Below, in pieces: positions 25,572 to 34,162 of a stretch of 64,000 nt of DNA (within the stretch, counting starts at the first letter, position 1; each line of letters starts with the position of its first letter). This DNA comes from Lewinellaceae bacterium. GTDB taxonomy: Bacteria > Bacteroidota > Bacteroidia > Chitinophagales > Saprospiraceae. The notes below the pieces were generated by a model, which searched no databases, had not been told where the DNA came from, and saw only the letters and a list, made by a program, of their open reading frames with translations. The stretch covers positions 992,001 through 1,056,000 of the forward strand of contig JACJYG010000004.1 of NCBI GenBank assembly GCA_020636215.1, written 5' to 3'. The position numbers were made by a program, and so were the translations under genes.

Positions 25572-26585
25572 ATGAAATATCGGATACTTCTTTTCGGGTT
25601 GCTCTTTCTTTATCAGACTACCAGCGCTACTCCACCCCCGGAGGAATTGGGGAAAGTCAACTGGTTGCGTGATTTCGAGCAAGGGCTGGAGCGTGCCGGG
25701 CGGGAAGACAAGCTCGTCTTTCTGCTTTTCCAGGAGGTGCCGGGCTGCTCTACCTGCCGCAACTACGGCAAGGAGGTGCTCAGCCACCCGCTCATTGTAG
25801 AGGCCATCGAGACGCTCTTTGTGCCCGTGGCCATATACAACAATAAAGGCGGGCAGGACGCCGCGGTGCTGAAATACTATAAAGAGCCGGCCTGGAACAA
25901 CCCTGTGGTGCGCATCGTAGGCTTTGACCGTTTCGATGCAGCGCCCCGGGTGAGCGGCAACTACTCTCCGCTAGGCGTGGTACAGGCCATGCTATTTGCC
26001 CTGGAACGGAAAGGCAGTCCCATTCCATCCTACCTCACCTTACTCAATGAAGAACTACAGGCTCAACAACAGGGCGCCGAAACCACCACCCTTTCCATGT
26101 ATTGCTTCTGGACCGGCGAGAAACAGCTCGGCCAGCTCGACGGCGTCATTTCCACCCAGGCCGGTTTCATGGATGGCCGGGAAGTCGTCCAGGTCACTTA
26201 TAATCCGGATGTCATCCCTTTTGAAAAAATCGTAGCGTCCGGGCGGCAAGTAAGCTGCGCCGACCGCGTGTATGCGCATAACGATAGCCAGCAACAATCG
26301 GCTGCAAAACTGCTGGGAAAGGATAAAACCGCCCGGGCTGCCACTTTCCGCCCGGACCGGGAACCGAAGTACTACCTCTCCAAAACCCACTATCGCGCCG
26401 TTCCGATGACGGCTCTTCAGGCTGCCCGAGCCAATGCGCTGATCGGACAGGGTAAGTCGCCGGAGGGGCTGTTGTCGCCCCGGCAGGTTGAACTTGCCCA
26501 GCAGGCTAAAGGACTGCCCGAACAAAAGTTGGAAAACGCGATTGGAAAGGATATTGCAGAAGCCTGGCCCTGGAATAAACCTTGA
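25572..26585 (+). CDS. Thioredoxin-like / MsrA-like two-domain secreted protein
   Basis: 337 residues from the ATG at 25572, which starts a signal peptide (KYRILLFGLLFLYQTTSA). Residues 30-155 resemble a thioredoxin-like fold of the thiol-disulfide type with CSTC at 59-62 (VPGCSTCRNYGKEVL), giving a CxxC pair. Residues 175-225 resemble the core of peptide methionine sulfoxide reductase A: YCFWTGE (177-183, Cys178 at the MsrA catalytic position), GVISTQAGFMDG, then EVVQVTYNPDVI. The H-x-E step between GY-x-GG and EVV-x-V in MsrA is shortened here, so catalysis is uncertain. Likely a periplasmic redox or repair protein (inferred). Confidence 0.68.
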   Translation: MKYRILLFGLLFLYQTTSATPPPEELGKVNWLRDFEQGLERAGREDKLVFLLFQEVPGCSTCRNYGKEVLSHPLIVEAIETLFVPVAIYNNKGGQDAAVLKYYKEPAWNNPVVRIVGFDRFDAAPRVSGNYSPLGVVQAMLFALERKGSPIPSYLTLLNEELQAQQQGAETTTLSMYCFWTGEKQLGQLDGVISTQAGFMDGREVVQVTYNPDVIPFEKIVASGRQVSCADRVYAHNDSQQQSAAKLLGKDKTARAATFRPDREPKYYLSKTHYRAVPMTALQAARANALIGQGKSPEGLLSPRQVELAQQAKGLPEQKLENAIGKDIAEAWPWNKP

Positions 26586-26599
26586 ATGAATATCCTGTA

Positions 26600-26720
26600 G
26601 ATACTCAGCCGACGCGGCTGATACTTATGAATACTCGCCCCGCTATGCGAGTGAGCCTGCAGCAATAGTATCCACAGTATCAATAACATCTACGATATCA
26701 ATAGCATATTATTCAGTATC
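26600..26720. repeat. Hairpins mixed with GATACT/AGTATC units
   Basis: Between the thioredoxin-like gene and the TMEM220 gene. Two hairpins, CAGCCG/CGGCTG (26606-26620) and ACTCGC/GCGAGT (26633-26652), alternate with GATACT, GTATC and AATACT motifs. Similar motifs occur at 36590-36740 and as a clean array at 38536-38715. Confidence 0.45.
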
Positions 26721-26779
26721 AAAACCTTAAAAAAATCGCTTATCTTGTAAAGAAAAACACGGCTGCATCTAACTTCCTT

Positions 26780-27148
26780 ATGAAAATTTTCAACCTCTTC
26801 CTCACCCTGCTCTTCGCCCTCTTTGCCATTGTACAGCTCAACGACCCCGACCCCTGGGGATGGACGGCTATGTACAGCTTTGTAGCTATTGTCAGCGGCT
26901 TCGCGGCTTTCGGGCGCTATCACCAATACTTAATCTATCTGGGCATTGGCGTAGTGTTGATCTGGATGGCCACCCTCCTTCCCGATTTTATCAATTGGAT
27001 AAAAATAGGCATGCCGACCATCACCGGCAGCATGAAAGCGGAGACAAAGTATGTGGAACTGACCCGCGAGTTTCTGGGGCTACTGCTGTGCGGGCTGGCG
27101 TTGGGGTGGCACTGGAAGGGGGCAAGGCGGGCAAAGGCAATAGCTTAA
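26780..27148 (+). CDS. TMEM220-family membrane protein
   Basis: 122 residues with four predicted membrane helices. The N-terminal signature LFAIVQLNDPDPWGWTAMY (16-34) is characteristic of the transmembrane family 220, found in many marine Bacteroidota and in animals. The function is unknown. The gene lies 37 bp before the sugar isomerase gene, so co-transcription is possible. Confidence 0.8.
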   Translation: MKIFNLFLTLLFALFAIVQLNDPDPWGWTAMYSFVAIVSGFAAFGRYHQYLIYLGIGVVLIWMATLLPDFINWIKIGMPTITGSMKAETKYVELTREFLGLLLCGLALGWHWKGARRAKAIA

Positions 27149-27185
27149 TGCTCGTTAGTCTTTTACCAATTCAAAATAACAGAAC

Positions 27186-28067
27186 ATGAACCGCCGACAT
27201 TTTTTACAAAAGAGCACCGCGCTGGCATTGGGCGCCTCCGTCCTGCCCTATGGCTTTTTTAAAAGCTATAACAAAGTGGAGAAACTCGGAATCCAACTCT
27301 ACACCGTTCGCAGTGAAATGGACAAGGACGCCAAAGGCGTTTTGCGCCGCCTGGCTGACATCGGGTACAACTATGTGGAATCCGCCGGGTATAAAGAAGG
27401 ACGCTTTTATGGAATGAAACCCAAAGCTTTCCGAAGGCATCTCAAATCGCTGGGGCTCAGCATGCCTAGCGGCCATTGCGCTACCGGGTTTCAGGCGCCA
27501 AACCAGCGCGGCACCTTGCTCAAGGACTGGGAAATGGCCGTTGCCGATGCCGCAGAGGCAGGACAACAGTACCTGGTGCTCGCCTATCTTTCCGAACCCG
27601 AACGCCAATCCATTAACGATTATAAACGGCTGGCCGAACAGCTTAACAAGGCCGGTGAAGTTTGCAATCAGTATGGTATCTCGTTCGGATACCACAACCA
27701 TGATTTCGAATTTCTGGACTTTAACGGGCAAACCCCCTACGACCTGCTGCTGAAAGAGGTCGAAGAGAAGAACATGAAAATGGAGCTGGACCTGTACTGG
27801 GCCACTAAAGCCGGCAAGGACCCCATGGAATATTTCCGAAAATCCCCCGGCCGCTATGCGCTCTGGCATGTCAAAGATATGGACAATACCCCGGAACGAT
27901 TTTTCACCGAAGTAGGTAACGGAAGCATCAATTTCCCCGCCATCTTCCGGGAAAAAGAAACAGCCGGCATGCAGTATTTTTTCGTGGAACAAGACACCTG
28001 CCGCGACCACCCTCCTCTGGAAAGTGCTGCGATCAGTTATCGTTATCTGCTTGGTATGGAGTATTAG
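27186..28067 (+). CDS. Sugar phosphate isomerase/epimerase family protein (TIM barrel), exported
   Basis: 293 residues. The N terminus NRRHFLQKSTALALGAS resembles a twin-arginine signal, as is common in this family in Bacteroidota. The body is a xylose-isomerase-like AP-endonuclease-2 TIM barrel, with IQLYTVRSEM at the first strand and metal-ligand motifs GYHNHDFEF (near 170), LDLYWATKAG (near 200), WHVKDMD (near 235) and FVEQD (near 265). Proteins of this type act on keto- or inositol-like sugars. The substrate here is not defined. Partner genes of sugar oxidation are 25-30 kb away. Confidence 0.85.
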   Translation: MNRRHFLQKSTALALGASVLPYGFFKSYNKVEKLGIQLYTVRSEMDKDAKGVLRRLADIGYNYVESAGYKEGRFYGMKPKAFRRHLKSLGLSMPSGHCATGFQAPNQRGTLLKDWEMAVADAAEAGQQYLVLAYLSEPERQSINDYKRLAEQLNKAGEVCNQYGISFGYHNHDFEFLDFNGQTPYDLLLKEVEEKNMKMELDLYWATKAGKDPMEYFRKSPGRYALWHVKDMDNTPERFFTEVGNGSINFPAIFREKETAGMQYFFVEQDTCRDHPPLESAAISYRYLLGMEY

Positions 28068-28198
28068 GACAACGACAAAAAACGCAACTTTCCCTGTCAC
28101 AGCTTCCTCCAAATACATAAGTCTATAAAGGCGGATAGAGCTGGCATTTTCGTATTTTTATTTTTTTAAACTCTTGTTGCTTAACATATGGGGAGCAG

Positions 28199-30703
28199 AT
28201 GAATAGTGTCCAAACAGGCGGATCCAACACCAAAACCAGCCAGGTTCAAACAGCTGCGTTACAGGCTTTGCTACAACTGAAGGATACCGGCCAGGCTTCC
28301 TCCTCTCTTTTTGAAGCGCTACGCGGGTTCTGTACGGCCATTGAATCAGATGCATCTTATATCTACAAAATAACGGAAAGGGGCGCTTCTCCTCAATTGA
28401 CATGCTGTTTTGGCCTGGCCCGGAAGGGCGCCTCCTGGGCCGTTTTGGAAAACTCCATCACCCTGGATCAGAGCATCCTTGGCCAACAGATAATGCAGCA
28501 ACTCGCAAAAGGAGAGCCCGTAGAGGAGGAGCAAAAAGCGGATAAACAAGCCCAATGCGCGCCGCTTTTCCCAGGATCCTCCGAACCTTACCTGTGCCTT
28601 TTCCCCATCATGGCCGATCAACAACTTTGGGGCCTGCTTGGGCTGTCGTTTGCCGCCCCACCCCAAACAGAAGGGCTTTACCAATCGGAAGCCATGCTGG
28701 CCTTAACCCAGGGGCTTGGCAATTTTCTGGCCCGGCTGCGGAACACGGTTAGTAAAGAAGACGCGCCTCCCGTCCAACAAGACACAGAGTTGGCATATAA
28801 AGATTTTATCCAGTACAGTAATGAGGGAATCTATTACGCAGCCTGCATCCCTCCTATCCCTACTACACTTCCACCAGAAGAACAGGCCGAGTTATTTTTT
28901 TCGAGTGCGGTCATTCAGGACTGTAACCTGGCACTGGCCCAAATGTACGACAAAGACCGTCCGGAAGCGCTGATCGGATTGAAGGTCGGTGACAGTTTAT
29001 CTGAAACTGCACTAGTCCAGAACAGAAATTCTTTCCATCATTTTGCTCAGAATGGTTACCATACGGAGGATGCCAAAAGCCGCGAACCCGGCCGAAATGG
29101 CCAAACCCGGTGGCTCGAACACCAGGCCATTGGAATAGTGGAAAATGGGCGCCTTACAGGTATCTGGGGGATCGTTAGAGATATCACTAAAAAAGAAATG
29201 GCAGAAGAAGCACTATTGGAGAGCCAGCATCGACTGGACATGGCCATCGAAGGAGCCCACCTGGGGATATGGGAATGGGATGTCTCTCGGAATACAATAG
29301 TGTACAATGATTTTTTCGCAAACCTCCTGGGGTACGAACCGGGCGCCCTCAATTGCACAACAGAGCAATACCTCCAGCTTGTACATCCGGAAGACCGCTT
29401 GCGCATGAATCAGGAACTCCGTCAACGCACCGTAAAAACGGGGATCTTTGAGTTGGAGTACCGCTTCCGCGACCAGCGCGGTAAATACCGCTGGCTGTAC
29501 GACCGGGGCCAGGTCACCCATCGACGCTCAGATGGAAAAATGCAGCGCGCCTCGGGTATCACTATCGAGATAACCCGGCGCAAGGAAACTGAAATAGCCT
29601 TGCGCGAAAGCGAAGCAGTGAACAAGGCTGTGCTGAATGCCTTACCGGACTTAAAATTCCGCCTTAACGCAGAAGGATACTTTTTGGATTATTTCGCCAC
29701 CCCTGAAGAAAATACCAGCCTGCTCCTTCCCGTTGAGGAGTTCCTGGGAAAAGCAGTGACCGATGTAATGCCCGACTATCTTGCCAAAGCAATCCTGAAA
29801 AATTTAAAGGATGCCTTCCAAAACCGCGAGGTACAGAATTTCGAATACCCCCTCTTTATCAATCAGGAAATGCGCTACTTCGAAGCCCGCATCAGCGCCA
29901 TCAATGCGGAGGAAGCTATGGTCGTAGTGCGCGATATCACGGAGCTAAAACGAACCCAGCAGGAGCTGCAAAAAAAACTCCAGGAACTGGACCGGAAGAA
30001 CCAGAAGCTGGAAAAGTATGTCGACTCCAATTTGCAGCTCGAAAACTTCGCCCATACTGTTTCCCATGACTTGCGGGAACCCGTACGGACCATTAATAGC
30101 TTTTCCCAACTACTGCTCCAGAAATATTCTGGCCAGCTCGACGAGGACGCCAACATCTACTTGGACTTCATCGCGTCCAGCGCCAGCAACATGCATGTAC
30201 TCATCGAAGATTTGCTTGAATATTCCCGATTCAACGCCGAGACGCATGTTCTGGATATTATCGACCTGGAAGCCCTTTTGCAATCCGTAACCAATGCCCT
30301 CCATGGCCTGATCGAAGATAACCAGGCCATTATAGAGGTCTTGAATGAGTTCCCCCCCATCAATGGCAGCCGAACGAAGATGGGCCAACTTTTTCAGAAC
30401 CTTATCTCCAACGCCATAAAGTTCAGGAAGGCTGAAGCGCCCCCACTGATACAAATAAATGTTGAGGACAAGGGCTCTCAATGGCTGTTCAGCGTCAAAG
30501 ATAATGGCATCGGTATCGATGAGGAATATCACCATCAGATCTTTTTACTCTTTCGGCGATTGCATAGCAAAAAACATTACCCAGGCTCGGGTATCGGACT
30601 GGCGCTATGCAAGCGGGTTGTCGAACAACATGGCGGCCGCATCTGGGTTGAATCCCAGCCAGGATATGGGACAACTTTCTTCTTCACCTTACCTAAAAGT
30701 TGA
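28199..30703 (+). CDS. GAF/multi-PAS hybrid sensor histidine kinase (orphan)
   Basis: 834 residues, soluble (no membrane helix). Order of domains: GAF-like (~25-180), three PAS/PAC domains (~200-335, 340-465, 470-590), each ending in a VRDIT or ITIEIT element, coiled-coil linker rich in E/K/Q (~590-615), HisKA with phospho-acceptor His near 620 (VSHDLREPVRTI), and HATPase with N-box (NLISNAIKF, ~733), DNGIGID (~767) and GSGIGLAL (~797). The HisKA sequence is of the bacteriophytochrome-like class. It is cytosolic and probably binds small ligands or redox cofactors. No response regulator gene is adjacent. Confidence 0.9.
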   Translation: MNSVQTGGSNTKTSQVQTAALQALLQLKDTGQASSSLFEALRGFCTAIESDASYIYKITERGASPQLTCCFGLARKGASWAVLENSITLDQSILGQQIMQQLAKGEPVEEEQKADKQAQCAPLFPGSSEPYLCLFPIMADQQLWGLLGLSFAAPPQTEGLYQSEAMLALTQGLGNFLARLRNTVSKEDAPPVQQDTELAYKDFIQYSNEGIYYAACIPPIPTTLPPEEQAELFFSSAVIQDCNLALAQMYDKDRPEALIGLKVGDSLSETALVQNRNSFHHFAQNGYHTEDAKSREPGRNGQTRWLEHQAIGIVENGRLTGIWGIVRDITKKEMAEEALLESQHRLDMAIEGAHLGIWEWDVSRNTIVYNDFFANLLGYEPGALNCTTEQYLQLVHPEDRLRMNQELRQRTVKTGIFELEYRFRDQRGKYRWLYDRGQVTHRRSDGKMQRASGITIEITRRKETEIALRESEAVNKAVLNALPDLKFRLNAEGYFLDYFATPEENTSLLLPVEEFLGKAVTDVMPDYLAKAILKNLKDAFQNREVQNFEYPLFINQEMRYFEARISAINAEEAMVVVRDITELKRTQQELQKKLQELDRKNQKLEKYVDSNLQLENFAHTVSHDLREPVRTINSFSQLLLQKYSGQLDEDANIYLDFIASSASNMHVLIEDLLEYSRFNAETHVLDIIDLEALLQSVTNALHGLIEDNQAIIEVLNEFPPINGSRTKMGQLFQNLISNAIKFRKAEAPPLIQINVEDKGSQWLFSVKDNGIGIDEEYHHQIFLLFRRLHSKKHYPGSGIGLALCKRVVEQHGGRIWVESQPGYGTTFFFTLPKS

Positions 30704-30711
30704 ATACTATA

Positions 30712-31092
30712 ATGGAGCGCCTCATCCATGAATACCTGCAGGCCTTGCAAGCCGCTAGCGTGGAAAGGCTGTTGGCCCTTTTCAGCCCGGATGCTATCGT
30801 TCATTCTCCCCTATATGGCGCCCAGCCCGCAGATATTTTTTATCGCAACCTATTCCGCGACAGCGCGGCTTCCTACATAAGCCTGCAGGGAATCTATTGG
30901 CAGGAAGACACTGCTAAAGCTGCCGCCCATTTTCACTATCATTGGACGCTGGCTTCGGGAGAGCAGACGCTTTTTGAGGTGGTTGACCTTTTCGAATTCG
31001 ACTATCAGGAAAAAATATCCAGCCTGCGCATCCTCTACGACACCGCCCAAACGCGCCCTGCCTTTGATCGCCAACAAAACCAAGGCCGGTAA
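30712..31092 (+). CDS. NTF2-like (SnoaL-fold) small protein
   Basis: 126 residues from ATG 30712. A TTG at 30700 overlaps the kinase stop by 3 nt and could extend it by 4 residues. The sequence pattern ALQAASVERLLALFSPDAIVHSPLYG followed by the W-x-L-x-SGEQTLFEVVDLFEFD strand is typical of nuclear-transport-factor-2-like folds of the SnoaL type. These proteins bind small ligands or act as isomerase-like enzymes. Being 8 bp after the kinase, it may be co-transcribed. Confidence 0.7.
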   Translation: MERLIHEYLQALQAASVERLLALFSPDAIVHSPLYGAQPADIFYRNLFRDSAASYISLQGIYWQEDTAKAAAHFHYHWTLASGEQTLFEVVDLFEFDYQEKISSLRILYDTAQTRPAFDRQQNQGR

Positions 31093-31135
31093 TTATTGTT
31101 TCCCTTTAACACAGGCCAAAATCCAAATCCACTTT

Positions 31136-32173
31136 ATGGCATTGCTCGAATTTTCTGAAAAAGGTATTTTTTGTCCGGCCGCCGGTATCCACATCGACCC
31201 CTGGCGCCCGGTTGAACGAGCCCTCATCACCCACGGGCACGCCGATCACTCCCGCTGGGGCCACCGCAGCTATCTCTGTACCGAATCAGCCAAGCCGGTT
31301 ATTCGATATCGCCTGGGCGACGTCAACATCCAAACCATCAAATACGGTGAACAGCTATCCATCAACGGGGTAAATTTCTCCTTCCACCCGGCCGGCCATA
31401 TTCTCGGCTCTGCCCAGATCCGGGTGGAACATAAAGGAGAAGTATGGGTAGTTTCCGGTGACTATAAGCTTGAAAATGATGGCCTGTCAGAACCATTCGA
31501 ACCGGTCCGATGCCAAACCTTTATTACTGAATCCACTTTCGGGCTGCCAGTCTACCGCTGGAAAAAACAGGAAGAGGTCTTCCGGGAAATTAATGATTGG
31601 TGGCAAAACAATAAAGCGGAAGGTAAAGTCAGTGTGCTCACTGCATACGCCCTGGGCAAAGCCCAACGCCTGCTGCAGGGATTGGATAGCACCATCGGCC
31701 CCATCTATACCCACGGAGCCATCGAGAGTACCAACCAGGTAATCCGTAAGCAGGGGATAAGGCTGCCAAAAACCCAGCGAGCGTCGGCCAATGTTCTAAA
31801 ACGGGATTATATAGGTAGCATGGTCATTGCCCCTCCTTCCGCCCTGGGGTCTCCCTGGATGCACAAATTCACTCCCGCTTCCATTGGCATAGCTTCTGGC
31901 TGGATGGCTCTTCGCGGCGCCCGCCGCCGCCGGGCCGCCGACCGCGGATTTGTCCTCTCCGACCACGCCGATTGGGACGGCCTGAACGATGCCATTACCG
32001 CTACCGGCGCCGAACGCATCATCGTCACCCACGGCTATACCAGTATTTTCCGAAAATACCTCGAAGAGGTCCGTGGACTGGAAGCCTACGAAACCCAAAC
32101 CGAATTCGAGGGCGAACGCTCAGAGATCGGTGAAACCAACAACGAGGGGGAGTCGGAGGAGTTGAATGGCTAA
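31136..32173 (+). CDS. Ligase-associated DNA damage response exonuclease (MBL-fold, beta-CASP)
   Basis: 345 residues from the ATG at 31136. The frame is open upstream to 30974 but overlaps the NTF2-like gene there, and family-like sequence starts at LLEFSEKGIFCPAAG. The metallo-beta-lactamase metal motif HGHADH is at 33-38. Later motifs are HPAGHILGSAQ, VVSGDYK, and SDHADWDGL near the end. This is the nuclease partner of the ATP-dependent ligase module. The ligase gene follows on the same strand, but a 356-bp repeat-filled spacer lies between them. Confidence 0.92.
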   Translation: MALLEFSEKGIFCPAAGIHIDPWRPVERALITHGHADHSRWGHRSYLCTESAKPVIRYRLGDVNIQTIKYGEQLSINGVNFSFHPAGHILGSAQIRVEHKGEVWVVSGDYKLENDGLSEPFEPVRCQTFITESTFGLPVYRWKKQEEVFREINDWWQNNKAEGKVSVLTAYALGKAQRLLQGLDSTIGPIYTHGAIESTNQVIRKQGIRLPKTQRASANVLKRDYIGSMVIAPPSALGSPWMHKFTPASIGIASGWMALRGARRRRAADRGFVLSDHADWDGLNDAITATGAERIIVTHGYTSIFRKYLEEVRGLEAYETQTEFEGERSEIGETNNEGESEELNG

Positions 32174-32184
32174 ATGGTTGAATG
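32161..32184 (+). repeat. Three 8-nt units spanning the exonuclease stop codon
   Basis: GTTGAATG, GCTAAATG and GTTGAATG in direct succession; the TAA stop sits inside the second unit. Confidence 0.45.
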
Positions 32185-32204
32185 TCTTGCCCTGAAATAA
32201 CCGA

Positions 32205-32526
32205 CCCACAAGACACACTAGACACACCAGACCAGACACACCAGACACACCAGACGACCAGACGTACCAGACGCACCAGACAAACCAGGCCCGTCCGTCT
32301 GGCCAGCCCGATAAATCTCTGCGAGCCGGGCAAGCACACCAGACACACGCGATGACCAGACATACCAGACACACCAGACGACCAGACGCACGAGACGACC
32401 AGACGTACCAGACCAGACATACCAGACACACCAGACGACCAGACACACGAGACGACCAGACGCACCAGACCAGACATACCAGACACACGAGACGACCAGA
32501 CGTACCAGACACACCAGACCTACCAA
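32205..32526. repeat. CCAGAC-type 9-nt tandem array between exonuclease and ligase genes
   Basis: Repeated GAC-nn-ACCA units with variants of the two middle bases and some 5- or 8-nt slips, interrupted at about 32287-32337 by a GC-rich non-repeat segment. The same unit family forms a regular 29-copy array at 40159-40419. The array runs up to the ligase ATG at 32530, leaving essentially no room for a conventional leader. Confidence 0.85.
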
Positions 32527-32529
32527 ACC

Positions 32530-34131
32530 ATGAACCACTTCGCACACCTTTTCACTCAACTCGATCAGACGACGAAGACCAATGCCAAGGTTGACGCGCT
32601 GGCTGATTATTTCGGGCAGGTAGGCAGTGAAGACCGGCTCTGGGCAGTGGCCATTCTTTCCCATCGCCGGCCCCGGCGCACCGTCACGACTACCCTGTTG
32701 CGGCAGTGGGCTGCCGAAATGGCGGGCATCCCCTTGTGGTTGTTCGAAGAAGCCTATCACGTCGTCGGCGACCTGGGGGAAGCCATTGCGCTTACCTTGC
32801 CGCCGGCAAAGGAATCTAACCCTCAATCGCTCACCTACTGGATCAGGTATATCAAAGCCCTGGAGGGACTGGAAGAGCTGGAAAAAAAAGACCGGGTTAT
32901 GGCCGCCTGGCAATCCATGAGCTATGCTGAACGCTTTGTTTTTAACAAATTGATCACCGGAGGCTTCCGTATTGGGGTATCCCAAAAACTCATGGTAAAA
33001 GCACTTGCTCAATACACCGGTATTGATGAAAACATCCTCGCCCATCGGCTAATGGGACAATGGACGCCGGACGATACCACCTTCGAAGATCTCATTCTAA
33101 CCAGAGATGCACTGGAAGACATTTCCAAACCTTATCCTTTCTACCTCGCTTACGCCCTGGAGGAAGGCCCGGAAGCCCTGGGCGAACCTTCGGACTGGCT
33201 GGCGGAGCGCAAATGGGACGGCATCCGGGGGCAGCTCATTGTGCGCCAGGGAGAAGTTTTCGTCTGGTCGAGGGGGGAGGAACTGATCACCGATAAATTC
33301 CCGGAATACCTCCCACTAGCGAAAACACTGCCCAACGGCACCGTTATCGACGGGGAAATACTTCCCTTTAAAAATGGCCAGCCGCTCTCTTTCAATGACC
33401 TGCAAACGCGGATCGGCAGGAAAAATGTCACCAAAAGTATTCTGGAGAAAACACCGGTCATCCTGATGGCTTACGACCTGTTGGAATGGCAGGGGGAAGA
33501 TATCCGGCAACTCCCCTTCGCCCAACGCCGGCAGAAACTGGAAGAACTCCTGGCCCGGCGCCCCGACACCGGCATCCTGCGCCTGTCGGAACTGGTGCCC
33601 TTTAAAGATTGGGGGCAATTGGCCCGGGAACGGGAAGCGTCTCGTCAGCATAATAGCGAAGGCCTCATGATCAAAAAACATTCCTCAACCTATCGATCTG
33701 GCCGAAAAAAAGGAGACTGGTGGAAGTGGAAGGTAGACCCTCTAACTATTGACGCCGTCATGATCTACGCCCAGCGGGGCCACGGCCGCCGCGCTAACCT
33801 CTATACCGATTTCACCTTTGCCGTCCACAATGACGACGAACTGGTTCCCTTCACCAAGGCCTACTCGGGCCTGACAGATAAAGAATTCCGGGAGATTACC
33901 GCCTGGGTAAACCGCAATACCATCGAGCGCTTCGGCCCGGTGCGCAGCGTGCGGCCAGCTCATGTCTTCGAGATCGCCTTCGAAGGGATCCGCGCTTCCA
34001 GCCGCCACAAATCCGGAGTTGCCCTACGCTTCCCCCGTATCAGCCGCTGGCGGAAGGATAAACCCATCCGGGAGGCCAATACCTTGGAAGACCTGAAAGC
34101 TTTATTGAAAGCCCAGCAAGGAGGGGAGTGA
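32530..34131 (+). CDS. ATP-dependent DNA ligase
   Basis: 533 residues. The catalytic lysine is Lys228 in ERKWDGIRGQ. Other nucleotidyltransferase motifs are visible: DGEILPF, MAYDLLEW, EGLMIKKHSSTYRSGRK and WWKWKVDP. An N-terminal alpha-helical DNA-binding domain (residues 1-~200) precedes them, and an OB-fold region follows. It seals nicks in the ligase-associated DNA damage response module, of which the exonuclease is immediately upstream and the helicase plus PdeM are at the start of the window on the opposite strand. Confidence 0.95.
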   Translation: MNHFAHLFTQLDQTTKTNAKVDALADYFGQVGSEDRLWAVAILSHRRPRRTVTTTLLRQWAAEMAGIPLWLFEEAYHVVGDLGEAIALTLPPAKESNPQSLTYWIRYIKALEGLEELEKKDRVMAAWQSMSYAERFVFNKLITGGFRIGVSQKLMVKALAQYTGIDENILAHRLMGQWTPDDTTFEDLILTRDALEDISKPYPFYLAYALEEGPEALGEPSDWLAERKWDGIRGQLIVRQGEVFVWSRGEELITDKFPEYLPLAKTLPNGTVIDGEILPFKNGQPLSFNDLQTRIGRKNVTKSILEKTPVILMAYDLLEWQGEDIRQLPFAQRRQKLEELLARRPDTGILRLSELVPFKDWGQLAREREASRQHNSEGLMIKKHSSTYRSGRKKGDWWKWKVDPLTIDAVMIYAQRGHGRRANLYTDFTFAVHNDDELVPFTKAYSGLTDKEFREITAWVNRNTIERFGPVRSVRPAHVFEIAFEGIRASSRHKSGVALRFPRISRWRKDKPIREANTLEDLKALLKAQQGGE

Positions 34132-34162
34132 GTGGGGAATTTTCAAAAGCCAGAGATATTAC

